Of a stretch of DNA of 64,000 nt, positions 1-8,061 are shown one piece after another. The notes under the pieces are model-generated. The model was given only the letters and a program-made list of their open reading frames with translations. It was not told where the DNA came from and ran no database searches. Position numbers and translations under genes: made by a program. The first letter of the stretch is position 1. Every line of letters begins with the position of its first letter. Origin of the DNA: Homoserinibacter sp. GY 40078 (GTDB lineage: Bacteria > Actinomycetota > Actinomycetes > Actinomycetales > Microbacteriaceae); assembly GCF_008017545.1 (NCBI RefSeq), contig NZ_VRTZ01000002.1, forward strand, positions 434,001 to 498,000. The letters are read 5' to 3'.

Positions 1-867
1 GAACATCCCGAAGCTGAATCCGAGGCCGACGACGTTAGCGACGGTGAACGACCGGTCGCGGAAGAGCCCGAGAGGCAGGAGAGGCGCGGCGGCACGACGC
101 TGCCAGAGCACGAAGAGCACGAGCAGCAGCCCGCCGCCGACGAGGCCGGTGAGCACCTCGGCGCTGTCCCATCCCGCGTCGTTTCCGCGGACGATGCCCC
201 AGACCAGGCCGAGCACACCGAGGCCCGCGAGGATCAGCCCGAGCACGTCCGGACGCTGACGGCGCCCGAACGGGTTGGGGAGCAGGGCGAGCACAAGGGG
301 GATCGCGATGATGCCGATCGGGACGTTGATCCAGAAGATCGCGTTCCAGTCCCAACCTTCGACGACCGCCCCGCCGATGAGCGGGCCGAGAGCGACGCCG
401 AGGCCGGCGGTGCCGCCCCAGATGCCGATCGCGAGGGGGCGACGCGCATCGGGCACGGCGCCGGCGAGCAGCGAGAGCGAGAGCGGCATGACCGCCGCGC
501 CGCCGAGTCCCTGTACAACGCGCGCGACGATCAGCTGAGTCGGGTCGGTCGCGAGTGCGGCCGCGGCCGATGCGAGCGTGAACAGTCCGATGCCGACCGC
601 GAAGACCGTGCGTCGACCGTAGCGGTCGCCGAGCGCGACGGACATCAGGATGAAGCTCGCGAACGCGAGTGTGTAGGCGTTCATGAACCACTGCAGCTCC
701 TCGATGCTCGCATCGAGGTCGAGGCGTATCGCGGGCAGCGCGTTGGTCATCACCAGGTTGTCGAGGGTTGCCATGAACATCGGGAGGGCAGCGGCCAGGA
801 TCACGAGCCCGACGGGAATCCGCCTCGGTAGGCGGGTCGGGGTTCGGGTGTCCAGAGGTGCGGTCAT
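1..867 (-). CDS. DHA2-family MFS multidrug exporter (3' part cut by window edge)
   Basis: Predicted inner-membrane proton-coupled drug exporter of the EmrB/QacA (14-TM, DHA2) group. The reading frame is open from ATG at 867 to base 1 (289 codons), so the C-terminal part lies outside; family members are usually about 470-500 residues. Visible marks are the helix-1 sequence LDNLVMTNALP (residues 35-45), MFS motif A LGDRYGRR (79-86), and the glycine-rich motif C region GTAGLGVALGPLIGG in TM5. It is divergent from a TetR regulator, and the 79-bp gap holds two operator-like palindromes, so drug-inducible control by that TetR is likely. The substrate cannot be told from sequence. Confidence 0.9.
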   Translation of the reverse strand, partial: MTAPLDTRTPTRLPRRIPVGLVILAAALPMFMATLDNLVMTNALPAIRLDLDASIEELQWFMNAYTLAFASFILMSVALGDRYGRRTVFAVGIGLFTLASAAAALATDPTQLIVARVVQGLGGAAVMPLSLSLLAGAVPDARRPLAIGIWGGTAGLGVALGPLIGGAVVEGWDWNAIFWINVPIGIIAIPLVLALLPNPFGRRQRPDVLGLILAGLGVLGLVWGIVRGNDAGWDSAEVLTGLVGGGLLLVLFVLWQRRAAAPLLPLGLFRDRSFTVANVVGLGFSFGMF

Positions 868-901
868 GATTGCTCCGAGGGTGAGGGGAACCAAGAAAGT
901 G

Positions 902-946
902 GTAATCGGATGATTACAAACGCGAGATTAGTAATCGGTTGATAAC
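902..946. promoter_or_regulatory. Tandem TetR-type operators between exporter and tetR
   Basis: Bases 902-917 read GTAATCGGATGATTAC, a perfect 6+6 inverted repeat around GGAT. Bases 931-946 repeat it as GTAATCGGTTGATAAC with a damaged right arm, 29 bp downstream. The second copy ends exactly at the regulator's ATG (947), and its GATAAC could double as part of a -10 element. Adjacent divergent TetR and exporter genes make these the probable operators for both directions (inference). Confidence 0.75.
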
Positions 947-1579
947 ATGTCAAGCATGAAGTCTGAGGCGTCCGCGAGCCCCACTCGCATGAGGTCCGAA
1001 GATCGGCGAGCGCTCATCCTCGAGGCGGCGACGGCGGTATTCGGGGAGCACGGTTACCACGGCGCGACGACCGACCAGATCGCCCGAGCGGCGGGCGTCA
1101 GTCAGCCCTACGTCGTGCGGATGTTCGGGGGCAAGGAAGCCATGTTCCTCGAGGTGCTCGACCGCACGCTCCAGCGGATCATCGCGTCGTTCGATGCGGC
1201 GGTCGAAGAGAACCGTGCGTCCGGCGCTGAAGGAGAAGAGGCGCTCGCTCACTGCATCGGGCGCAATTATGCGGATCTGCTCTCCGACCGGGGGCTCCTG
1301 CTCAGCCTCATGCAGGCCTTCATGCTCGGCGCCGACCCGGTCGTCGGTCCTCACGCGCGTGCCGGATTCCTCCGGGTCTACCGGTACCTGCGCGAGGTCG
1401 TGGGGCTCGACGCGACCGCCGCGAACGACTTCCTGGCGTACGGGATGTTCCTCAACACGATCGTCGGCGTGCGGATGGTAGACGACTACGAGAACGACAG
1501 CTCGGCCCGGGAGATGCTCGACGAGATCCTCCCCACGAAGCTCGAACTCCTGATGACCGACCGGAGCTCCGCCTCGTGA
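947..1579 (+). CDS. TetR/AcrR family transcriptional regulator
   Basis: A 210-residue one-component repressor. The N-terminal TetR helix-turn-helix spans about residues 20-65 (ILEAATAVFGEHGYHGATTD, then QIARAAGVSQPYVVRMFGGK). The remainder is a ligand-binding helical domain without recognisable specificity. The start at 947 abuts an operator copy and has no Shine-Dalgarno sequence, so the mRNA may be leaderless; ATG 956 or 989 would also keep the HTH. It is divergent from a DHA2 exporter and is its likely repressor. Its stop overlaps the GTG of truB by four bases, so the housekeeping gene truB may be partly co-transcribed with a drug-response regulator. Confidence 0.9.
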   Translation: MSSMKSEASASPTRMRSEDRRALILEAATAVFGEHGYHGATTDQIARAAGVSQPYVVRMFGGKEAMFLEVLDRTLQRIIASFDAAVEENRASGAEGEEALAHCIGRNYADLLSDRGLLLSLMQAFMLGADPVVGPHARAGFLRVYRYLREVVGLDATAANDFLAYGMFLNTIVGVRMVDDYENDSSAREMLDEILPTKLELLMTDRSSAS

Positions 1580-2490
1580 CGAGCGGGCTGCTGCTCGTCG
1601 ACAAGCCCGCAGGCATCACGAGCCACGACGTTGTGGCACGCACCCGCCGCATCGCCGGCACGCGCAAGGTGGGCCACGCGGGAACCCTCGATCCGATGGC
1701 GACGGGTCTGCTCCTCGTCGGGATCGACAGCACCACCCGGCTGCTCACCTACCTCGTCGGGCTCGACAAGGAGTACACCGCCACCATCCGGTTGGGGGAG
1801 TCGACCGACACGGACGACGCCGAAGGCACGACGACCGCGCGTATCGACGCCGGGGGTGTCGCGGATTCGGCGATCGCGTCGGGCATCGCCGCGCTGACCG
1901 GACCGATCGAGCAGGTTCCGAGCTCCGTGAGCGCGATCAAGGTCGACGGCCGTCGCGCGTACGACCGCGTCCGATCCGGAGAAGACGTGCAGCTTGCCGC
2001 ACGGTCCGTGACGATCGAGGAGTTCGCCCTGCTCTCCACGCGCCGTGATGGCCCGGTGGTCGATCTCGACGTGCGCGTGGTCTGCTCGTCCGGCACCTAC
2101 ATCCGTGCCCTCGCGCGCGACCTCGGGGCGGGACTCGGCGTGGGCGGCCACCTCACCGCCCTGCGGCGCATGCGGGTGGGGCCCTTCTCGGTCGCGGACG
2201 CGATCGAGCTCCCCGACCCGCGCGCCGATCCGGATGCGGCCTCCGCCGTCGACCTCGGCGCGACGCTGCGCACACCGGCCGCGGTGGCGACGTCGCTGTT
2301 CCCCACCCTCCCGCTCGACCTCGAATCCACCCGCGACATCGCTCACGGCAAGCGTCTCGAGATCGACGCGCCGGATGCCGAGGTCGCCGCGGCGCTCTCG
2401 CCCGACGGGCGCCTCGTCGCGCTCGTCGAGGTCCGCCGCGGACGTACTCGGGTGTTGCTGGGGCTCCCCACCCAGGAGGTTCTCGCGTGA
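1576..2490 (+). CDS. truB: tRNA pseudouridine(55) synthase TruB
   Basis: Isomerises U55 to pseudouridine in the T-loop of tRNAs (cytosolic). The 304-residue protein opens with the TruB signature LLVDKPAGITSHDVVARTRR, followed by VGHAGTLDPMATGLL containing the catalytic Asp39. The C-terminal region (about 230-304) fits the TruB/PUA-like tail. GTG at 1576 overlaps the tetR stop as GTGA. Downstream genes follow closely up to ribF; truB and ribF neighbourhood is common in bacteria, where rpsO or rbfA often lie nearby. Confident family call. Confidence 0.96.
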   Translation: MTSGLLLVDKPAGITSHDVVARTRRIAGTRKVGHAGTLDPMATGLLLVGIDSTTRLLTYLVGLDKEYTATIRLGESTDTDDAEGTTTARIDAGGVADSAIASGIAALTGPIEQVPSSVSAIKVDGRRAYDRVRSGEDVQLAARSVTIEEFALLSTRRDGPVVDLDVRVVCSSGTYIRALARDLGAGLGVGGHLTALRRMRVGPFSVADAIELPDPRADPDAASAVDLGATLRTPAAVATSLFPTLPLDLESTRDIAHGKRLEIDAPDAEVAAALSPDGRLVALVEVRRGRTRVLLGLPTQEVLA

Positions 2491-2855
2491 TCATCGGATT
2501 CACGATCGCCCAGACGATCGTCGCCTGCGCGGTCGGAGTGCTGTGCGTCGTGCTCGGTCTCGCCGGCCGTAAACCCAACGACCTGACCGTACTGGCGCTG
2601 CTCGGAGTCGAGGTGCTGCTCGTGGCGCAGGTGGTCGTCGCGATCGCGGCGCCGGCGGTCGGCAATGCTCCCACGGGCAACCCGGTGGAGTTCTGGATCT
2701 ACCTCGTGTGCGCCCTGTTGATCCCTCCCCTCGCGATCGTGTGGGCGCTCGTCGAGCGCACCCGCTGGTCAAACGTGGTGCTCGGAGCGGCGGCCTTCGC
2801 GGTCGCCGTGATGGTCTGGCGCATGGAGCAGATCTGGAGCGTGCAGCTGGCCTGA
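2487..2855 (+). CDS. Small conserved membrane protein (4 TM)
   Basis: A 122-residue protein with about four hydrophobic helices (residues 3-25, 33-58, 70-90, 98-114) and no enzyme motif. The GTG start at 2487 overlaps the truB stop and has a good ribosome site CAGGAGG at 2473-2479 inside truB, so translation is coupled to truB. Proteins of this shape sit between truB and ribF in actinobacteria, but I know no assigned function. The following gene is another four-helix protein with its own promoter. Confidence 0.8.
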   Translation: MIIGFTIAQTIVACAVGVLCVVLGLAGRKPNDLTVLALLGVEVLLVAQVVVAIAAPAVGNAPTGNPVEFWIYLVCALLIPPLAIVWALVERTRWSNVVLGAAAFAVAVMVWRMEQIWSVQLA

Positions 2856-2888
2856 GTCAGCGGCTCCGGAGCGTTAGTCTGGACGACG

Positions 2889-3320
2889 ATGTCCGCCTCT
2901 TCTCGCCAGCGCCCCTCGGGCGTCGGTCGCGTACTCGTCGCGGTCTACGCGATCCTCGCGATCGCCGCTCTCGGCCGCTCGGTGTTCCAGATCGTCGACC
3001 GGTTCGACGAGGCGCCGATCGCCTTCAGCCTCTCGGCCGTCGCGGCGCTCGTATATGTGGTCGCGACGCTCGCTCTCGGTCTCGGGTGGGACCGGATCGC
3101 GTGGATCACCGTGAGCTTCGAACTTGCGGGCGTGCTGCTCGTCGGCGGGATCTCGCTTCTCGCTCCTGCGCTGCTCGGCCTCGACGATGCGAATCCGTTC
3201 GGCCGCGAGGCGACCGTGTGGAGCGCATTCGGCGCGGGGTACCTCTTCATCCCGCTCGCCCTCCCCGTCCTCGGCATCTTCTGGCTACGTCATCGCGCCC
3301 GCGCCGGGGTCGTCGCCTGA
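2889..3320 (+). CDS. Small membrane protein (4 TM), unknown function
   Basis: A 143-residue protein with four predicted helices (about 14-34, 44-66, 72-96, 112-134), a short basic N-terminus and a basic C-terminal end (LRHRARAG). No known motif. The -10-like TAGTCT at 2875-2880 lies eight bases before the ATG, so it is probably transcribed as a leaderless mRNA separately from truB. Its stop TGA shares one base with the ribF ATG (TGATG), so ribF is probably translated from the same message. Confidence 0.75.
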   Translation: MSASSRQRPSGVGRVLVAVYAILAIAALGRSVFQIVDRFDEAPIAFSLSAVAALVYVVATLALGLGWDRIAWITVSFELAGVLLVGGISLLAPALLGLDDANPFGREATVWSAFGAGYLFIPLALPVLGIFWLRHRARAGVVA

Positions 3321-4279
3321 TGCTGTTCTTCGAGGGTCTCGACGCCGTCCCGGCGGAATTCGGCCCGAGCGCGGTCACGATCGGCAAGTTCGACGGCCTG
3401 CACACCGGTCATCGTGCGGTGATCGGGCGCCTTCGCTCGGTCGCGGCGGAGCGGGGCCTCGCGTCAGTCGTCGTGACCTTCGACCGCCATCCCCTCTCGC
3501 TTCTCGCGCCGGCGTTCTGCCCCGAGCCGCTCGTGAGCAACGCCCAGAAGCGGGAGCTCCTCGCCGACGCCGGGGTCGATGCGACGCTCATGCTGACCTT
3601 CGACCAGAGTCTCGCCGATCTCGACCCCGCCGACTTCGTCCGTCGTGTGCTGGTCGACGCGCTCGGGGCGCGGGTCATCCTCGCGGGCGGAGATTTCCGA
3701 TTCGGGCGCAAGGGTGCGGGCGATGTCGCATTGCTGACCGCGCTCGGCGCCGAGCTCGGCTTCGAGGTCGTGCCGATCGACGATGTACGAGCCGGAGAGG
3801 ATCGTCCGGATGCCGCCGAACGCCGCGCGTCGTCCACGTGGGTGCGTGAAGCCCTCGAATCCGGGCGCGTTGCGGAGGCCGCGCGTGTGCTCGGCAGGCT
3901 TCCGCAGGTGCGCTCGGTCGTGATTGAGGGGGAGCGCCGTGGCCGCGAGCTCGGCTATCCCACGGCGAATCTCGACCCCGATCGACTCGAGGGGTTCCTT
4001 CCGGCAGACGGCGTGTACGCCGCGTGGGCCGACGTGGACGGCATCCGCTACCCCGCGGCGGTGTCGATCGGCAACAACCCGACCTTCGAGGGCGTTCCGC
4101 AGCATCAGGCCGAGGCCCACCTGCTCGATGTCGACATCGATCTCTACGGGCGCACCCTCGAGCTCGCGTTCGTCGACTTCGTGCGCGGCATGCGGAAGTT
4201 CGACTCCCTCGACGAACTCGTCGCGGCGATCGACGACGATGCCCTGCAGGCACGGCGGATCCTGGGAATCGACGAGTGA
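3320..4279 (+). CDS. ribF: Bifunctional riboflavin kinase / FAD synthetase
   Basis: Makes FMN from riboflavin and ATP, then FAD. 319 residues, the normal size. The N-terminal nucleotidyltransferase domain carries TIGKFDGLHTGHRAVIGRL (the GxFDGxHxGH ATP site) at about residues 16-34. The C-terminal riboflavin kinase domain carries RELGYPTANLDP and DGVYAAW at about 210-240. The reading frame extends upstream without a stop, but ATG 3320 directly precedes the conserved domain and overlaps the previous stop as TGATG. It ends in a GTGA overlap with the next transporter gene. Confidence 0.95.
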   Translation: MLFFEGLDAVPAEFGPSAVTIGKFDGLHTGHRAVIGRLRSVAAERGLASVVVTFDRHPLSLLAPAFCPEPLVSNAQKRELLADAGVDATLMLTFDQSLADLDPADFVRRVLVDALGARVILAGGDFRFGRKGAGDVALLTALGAELGFEVVPIDDVRAGEDRPDAAERRASSTWVREALESGRVAEAARVLGRLPQVRSVVIEGERRGRELGYPTANLDPDRLEGFLPADGVYAAWADVDGIRYPAAVSIGNNPTFEGVPQHQAEAHLLDVDIDLYGRTLELAFVDFVRGMRKFDSLDELVAAIDDDALQARRILGIDE

Positions 4280-5577
4280 GTCCGCGCGCCGTGTGGGCGG
4301 GCCGCGGCCTCGCCTTCGCCGGGATCCTGCTCATCGCATTCAATCTGCGTACCGCCGTGGCGGCGCTCTCGCCGATCCTCGACTACGTCGGCGCAGACCT
4401 CGCGCCGAGCGCGTTCGTCCTCGCGCTGATCGGCGCCGCGCCGCCGGTCGCGTTCGCCGCGGGAGCCCTGCTCGCACCGCTGCTGGCACGGGTCCTCGGC
4501 CTGGAGTGGGCACTTCTCGGTGCGGTCGGGGCGATGGTCCTCGGGCATCTCGGGCGCTCCCTTGCGCCGGATCAGGTGACGCTCACCGTCGCCACGGGCG
4601 TGAGCCTGCTCGGCATCGGGCTCGGGAACGTGCTGCTGCCCCCGGCGGTGCGGAGGTACTTCCCGGACCGCGTGGGTCTCGTCACCTCGATCTACGCCAC
4701 GCTGCTCTCGGTGTCGACCGCGATCCCACCGCTCATCGCGGTGCCGATCGCCGATGCTGTGGGGTGGCGCGTGTCGCTCGCCGTATGGTGCGTCGTCGCC
4801 GCGCTGGCCGCGCCTCCGTGGATCGCGGTCCTCATGCGGCGCCGTGACGCGCCGCTGCCGCCCGTCACCCGCGAAGAGGTCATCACCGGACCGATCGAGA
4901 TCGGCGTGATCGAGGTCGAGGACTCGCAGGCGGTGGCGACGGAGGCGGCCGTCGAGGGGCGCGCGGGTTCCGCCGCAGCGGAGCGCATCGGTCCGCATCT
5001 CATGCGTTCTCCGACCGCGTGGGCGATCGCCGCGATCTTCGGTGTGTCGAGTCTCTCGGCGTACGCGAGCTTCGCGTGGTTGCCGAAGCTCCTCGTCGAG
5101 GAGGCGGGGGTCGCGCCCGCCGGTGCAGGCGCCCTGCTCTCGCTCTACGCGATCATGGGGTTCCCCGCAGGACTGTTGGTTCCCGTGATCGCGGCACGCT
5201 TCGCTCGCGGTGCGGTCTGGCTCTCGCTCGCGGGGGCCGTGTTCTTCGTCTTCGGATACGTCGGGCTCCTGCTCGCGCCGGCCGCGGCGCCCGCATTGTG
5301 GGTGGCGAGCGCCGGTCTCGGGCCGCTGCTGTTCCCGCTCGCTCTCGTGCTCATCAACCTGCGTTCCCGCCGCGCCGCCACGACGATCGCGCTCTCGGGC
5401 TTCGTGCAGACCTTCGGCTATCTCGTGGGAGCCACCGGCCCCTTCGTGGTGGGGCTGCTCCACGATGTGACCGGCGGATGGACGCTGCCGCTGCTGTTCC
5501 AGCTGGCCGTGGTGATCCTGATCTTCCCCGCCGCCGCGATCCTCGGCAGGCGCCACAGCGTAGACGACGAGCTCTGA
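4276..5577 (+). CDS. CynX/NimT-like MFS transporter
   Basis: A 433-residue 12-TM permease of the cyanate/2-nitroimidazole transporter group of the major facilitator superfamily. It starts with the family's typical first helix GILLIAFNLRTAVAALSPIL and has GLGNVLLPPAVRRYFPDRVGL in the N-half. Between TM6 and TM7 is an unusually long hydrophilic, acidic loop (about residues 195-240, rich in E, V and A). GTG at 4276 overlaps the ribF stop (GTGA), so it is in the ribF operon. Substrate unknown; cyanate is only the family namesake. Confidence 0.85.
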   Translation: MSPRAVWAGRGLAFAGILLIAFNLRTAVAALSPILDYVGADLAPSAFVLALIGAAPPVAFAAGALLAPLLARVLGLEWALLGAVGAMVLGHLGRSLAPDQVTLTVATGVSLLGIGLGNVLLPPAVRRYFPDRVGLVTSIYATLLSVSTAIPPLIAVPIADAVGWRVSLAVWCVVAALAAPPWIAVLMRRRDAPLPPVTREEVITGPIEIGVIEVEDSQAVATEAAVEGRAGSAAAERIGPHLMRSPTAWAIAAIFGVSSLSAYASFAWLPKLLVEEAGVAPAGAGALLSLYAIMGFPAGLLVPVIAARFARGAVWLSLAGAVFFVFGYVGLLLAPAAAPALWVASAGLGPLLFPLALVLINLRSRRAATTIALSGFVQTFGYLVGATGPFVVGLLHDVTGGWTLPLLFQLAVVILIFPAAAILGRRHSVDDEL

Positions 5578-5626
5578 ACGATGCCGCGCCGGATGCCGTG
5601 CGCGTACCGTGGGTCCGGGGATTCGG

Positions 5627-5989
5627 ATGCAGCTCGAACGCGCCATCGACCTCCCGCGCGCGATCGTGTGGGAGGCCTTCGTCGACCCCATCCTCGTGAC
5701 GGGCTGGCTGCATCCCTCCCTGACTCTCCTCGCGGCGGACGAGGTCGTCGAGCGCGTGCCTCCGGGCCCCGCGGATCGAGAGGCGGTGCTGCATGTCCGG
5801 GGATCGCAGTTCGGGGAGCTGCGCATCGTGCTCGTCGCCGTCCCGGGCGGTACTCGCGGCACCTCGACCGTTCTGCGGATCGATGGGCCGGGGCTCGGCG
5901 GTGATGCTGACGCGAGTACGTGGAACGTCCGCATGGACCGCTTGCAGGCCCTGCTCCGCGGCCACCCGGTGGACTGGTCCGTCGGCTGA
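5627..5989 (+). CDS. SRPBCC/AHSA1-like small protein
   Basis: A 120-residue protein whose beginning, LERAIDLPRAIVWEAFVDPILVTGWLHPS, matches the opening strand and helix of activator-of-Hsp90-like START-fold (SRPBCC) proteins. The rest is too divergent to name a ligand. The frame is also open from GTG 5609 (six more residues), but ATG 5627 starts exactly at the domain. It lies 49 bases after the transporter stop. Role unknown; these proteins often bind hydrophobic ligands or act as polyketide cyclase-like enzymes. Confidence 0.65.
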   Translation: MQLERAIDLPRAIVWEAFVDPILVTGWLHPSLTLLAADEVVERVPPGPADREAVLHVRGSQFGELRIVLVAVPGGTRGTSTVLRIDGPGLGGDADASTWNVRMDRLQALLRGHPVDWSVG

Positions 5990-6009
5990 GCGCCCGCGCC
6001 GCGCGGCAC

Positions 6010-6023
6010 TGCTCATATGAGCA
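6010..6023. promoter_or_regulatory. Perfect 14-bp palindrome, likely operator of the deo operon
   Basis: TGCTCATATGAGCA reads the same on both strands and lies 62 bp before the start of the SorC/DeoR-type regulator. It is the only strong symmetry in this leader, so it is the best candidate autoregulatory operator. Inference from position; not compared with a motif collection. Confidence 0.65.
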
Positions 6024-6084
6024 TCAGAGCACGCGGATGCTGCGGATCGGGGATGCCCCGAGTACCGTCGTCGGGGGAGGGACG

Positions 6085-7020
6085 ATGGACGACGAACTGC
6101 TGTCGGTCCGCGTCGCCGAGCTCTACTACGACGAGAACAAGACGCAGGACGAGATCGGGGCGCTGCTCGGCATCTCGCGCTGGAAGGCGGGACGGCTGCT
6201 CTCGCAGGCGCGGGAGAACGGGATCGTGCGCATCGAGATCGTGCACCCGCGCGCTCGGAGGCTGACGGCCGAACGCGAGCTGCGCGAGCGTTTCGGTCTC
6301 GCGGACGCGGTCGTCGTGCCGAACCCCGAGAACTCGGACGGCGTGCTCGGTCGTGTCGCCCAGGCGGCGGCCGACTACCTCACGAGCCTGCGGCCCGTCC
6401 CGCGGATGCTGGGGGTCAGCTGGGGTCGCACGCTCACCGAGGTGGCCGAGCGGCTGCCCGACGGCTGGGCCACCGGCGTGAGCGTCGTCCAGATCAACGG
6501 CGGGGTGAGCCTCAATCGCCGCCCCGGCACCGCAGCGACGCTCGCCTCCACGATCGCCCAGCGCGGTCGCGGTCACGTCACCCTGCTTCCGAGCCCCGCG
6601 ATCCTGGAGAGGCTCTCGACCAAGCAAGCCATCGAGGCCGACCGAACCGTCGCCGAGGTGCTGGCTCGAGCCGCATCGGCGAACGCCTACCTGTTCAGTG
6701 CCGGCGTGGGCGACGAGCAGTCCGCGCTCGTCGAGAGCGGGTACCTGCAGGCCGAGGAGGTGCAGGAGCTGGCTCGAAAGGGCGCGATCGGCGACGTCGT
6801 CGGGCGCTACATCGACGCCAATGGCAACATCGTCGATCCCGCGCTCGACGAGCGTACGGTGGGGCTGGGGCTCGAACGCCTGCGCGAGGCGGCGACGGCG
6901 ATCTTCGTGGTCGCGGGCGAGACGAAGCACGACATCGCACGCGCGGTCGTGATGAGCGGGCTCTGCACGGTGCTCATCACCGACGAGTCCACCGCGCGCG
7001 CACTTCTGGAGGAGATATGA
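6085..7020 (+). CDS. SorC/DeoR-type sugar-binding transcriptional regulator of deo genes
   Basis: A 311-residue regulator. The N-terminal HTH occupies about residues 5-50 (VAELYYDENKTQDEIGALLG, then ISRWKAGRLLSQARENGIV). The C-terminal sugar-phosphate-binding domain (60-311) has GVSWGRTLTEVAE and FSAGVGDEQSAL, typical of the SorC / B. subtilis DeoR group. The frame is open upstream, but ATG 6085 has the ribosome site GGGGGAGG at 6073-6080. The stop overlaps deoC (ATGA), so the likely effector is deoxyribose-5-phosphate, which releases the operator at 6010-6023 (family knowledge plus context). Confidence 0.9.
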   Translation: MDDELLSVRVAELYYDENKTQDEIGALLGISRWKAGRLLSQARENGIVRIEIVHPRARRLTAERELRERFGLADAVVVPNPENSDGVLGRVAQAAADYLTSLRPVPRMLGVSWGRTLTEVAERLPDGWATGVSVVQINGGVSLNRRPGTAATLASTIAQRGRGHVTLLPSPAILERLSTKQAIEADRTVAEVLARAASANAYLFSAGVGDEQSALVESGYLQAEEVQELARKGAIGDVVGRYIDANGNIVDPALDERTVGLGLERLREAATAIFVVAGETKHDIARAVVMSGLCTVLITDESTARALLEEI

Positions 7021-8027
7021 CCATCGACACTCCCGCACTGGCCCCCGTCGAACGCGCCGTGCGCGTCTTGGGCGGCGACCTCACCGAACGCGGACTCCGC
7101 CAGCACCTCGAGGGGCTGAGCGGTGTCGACGCCGTCGGACTCGAGCAGCGCGCCGCGTCGCTCGCCACCCGCTCGATCAAGACGAGCTCGAAGGCGTGGG
7201 CGCTCGATCGCATCATCGAGCTCATCGACCTGACGACGCTCGAGGGGGCCGACACCCCGGGCAAGGTGCGCTCCCTCGTCGCGAAGGCGCTCGTGCCGGA
7301 CGCCACGGACCCGTCGACTCCTCGGGTGGCTGCTGTCTGCGTGTACGGCGACATGGTGCCCGTCGCGGTCGACGCGCTGGGCGGCGCGCACGGCGATCCG
7401 GATGACGGCCTCGTCTCGGTCGCCGCGGTCGCGACCGCGTTCCCCTCGGGCCGTGCCTCGCTCGCCGTGAAGCTCGCCGATACGCGCGACGCCGTCGCGG
7501 CGGGTGCGGACGAGATCGACATGGTCATCGACCGCGGTGCGTTCCTCTCGGGTCGCCTCGGCAAGGTGTTCGAGGAGATCGCCGCCGTGAAGGAGGCCTG
7601 CAGGCGCGAGGACGGCACCTCGGCGAGCCTCAAGGTGATCCTCGAGACCGGCGAGCTCGCGAGCTACGACAACATCCGCCGTGCGTCCTGGCTCGCGATC
7701 CTCGCGGGGGGCGACTTCATCAAGACCTCGACGGGCAAGGTCTCGCCGGCGGCGACCCTGCCCGTGACGCTCCTCATGCTCGAAGCCGTGCGCGACTGGC
7801 ACCGGCTCACGGGCGAGCACGTCGGGGTGAAGCCTGCGGGTGGCATCCGCAGCTCGAAGGACGCGGTTCGCTACCTGGTCACCGTCGCCGAGACCGTGGG
7901 GGAGCAGTGGCTGCAGCCGCACCTCTTCCGCTTCGGCGCGTCGAGCCTGCTCAACGACGTGCTCATGCAGCGCCAGAAGCTTCGCTCGGGCCACTATTCG
8001 GGCCCCGACTACGTGACGATCGACTGA
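7017..8027 (+). CDS. deoC: Deoxyribose-phosphate aldolase
   Basis: Cleaves 2-deoxyribose-5-phosphate to acetaldehyde and glyceraldehyde-3-phosphate (class I aldolase, cytosol). The 336-residue protein has the Schiff-base lysine K236 in FIKTSTGK, the acidic site ADEIDMVID (about 164-172), and VKPAGGIRSS with the second active-site lysine. It is longer than the 250-residue E. coli enzyme because of about 90 N-terminal residues, as in the long actinobacterial/animal-like form. Start ATG overlaps the regulator's stop. A 22-bp hairpin (8029-8050) follows before the aldehyde dehydrogenase. Confidence 0.95.
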   Translation: MTIDTPALAPVERAVRVLGGDLTERGLRQHLEGLSGVDAVGLEQRAASLATRSIKTSSKAWALDRIIELIDLTTLEGADTPGKVRSLVAKALVPDATDPSTPRVAAVCVYGDMVPVAVDALGGAHGDPDDGLVSVAAVATAFPSGRASLAVKLADTRDAVAAGADEIDMVIDRGAFLSGRLGKVFEEIAAVKEACRREDGTSASLKVILETGELASYDNIRRASWLAILAGGDFIKTSTGKVSPAATLPVTLLMLEAVRDWHRLTGEHVGVKPAGGIRSSKDAVRYLVTVAETVGEQWLQPHLFRFGASSLLNDVLMQRQKLRSGHYSGPDYVTID

Positions 8028-8028
8028 A

Positions 8029-8050
8029 CCGACGAGCTGTGTCTCGTCGG
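8029..8050 (+). other. Intercistronic hairpin between deoC and aldehyde dehydrogenase
   Basis: CCGACGAG at 8029-8036 pairs perfectly with CTCGTCGG at 8043-8050 across a six-base loop. No T-run follows, and the next start codon is 12 bases later. It may stabilise the deoC message or cause partial attenuation rather than full termination. Confidence 0.5.
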
Positions 8051-8061
8051 ATGGGAGAGAA

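Noticed and set aside
4144-6009. 621-codon minus-strand open frame
   Set aside because: Arg/His-rich composition typical of the antisense of GC-rich genes; it covers ribF, the CynX-like permease and the SRPBCC gene, which have clear family motifs on the plus strand.
7017-7280. Extra N-terminal part of deoC as a separate domain
   Set aside because: The long form of DeoC is common in actinobacteria, and no independent motif is visible.
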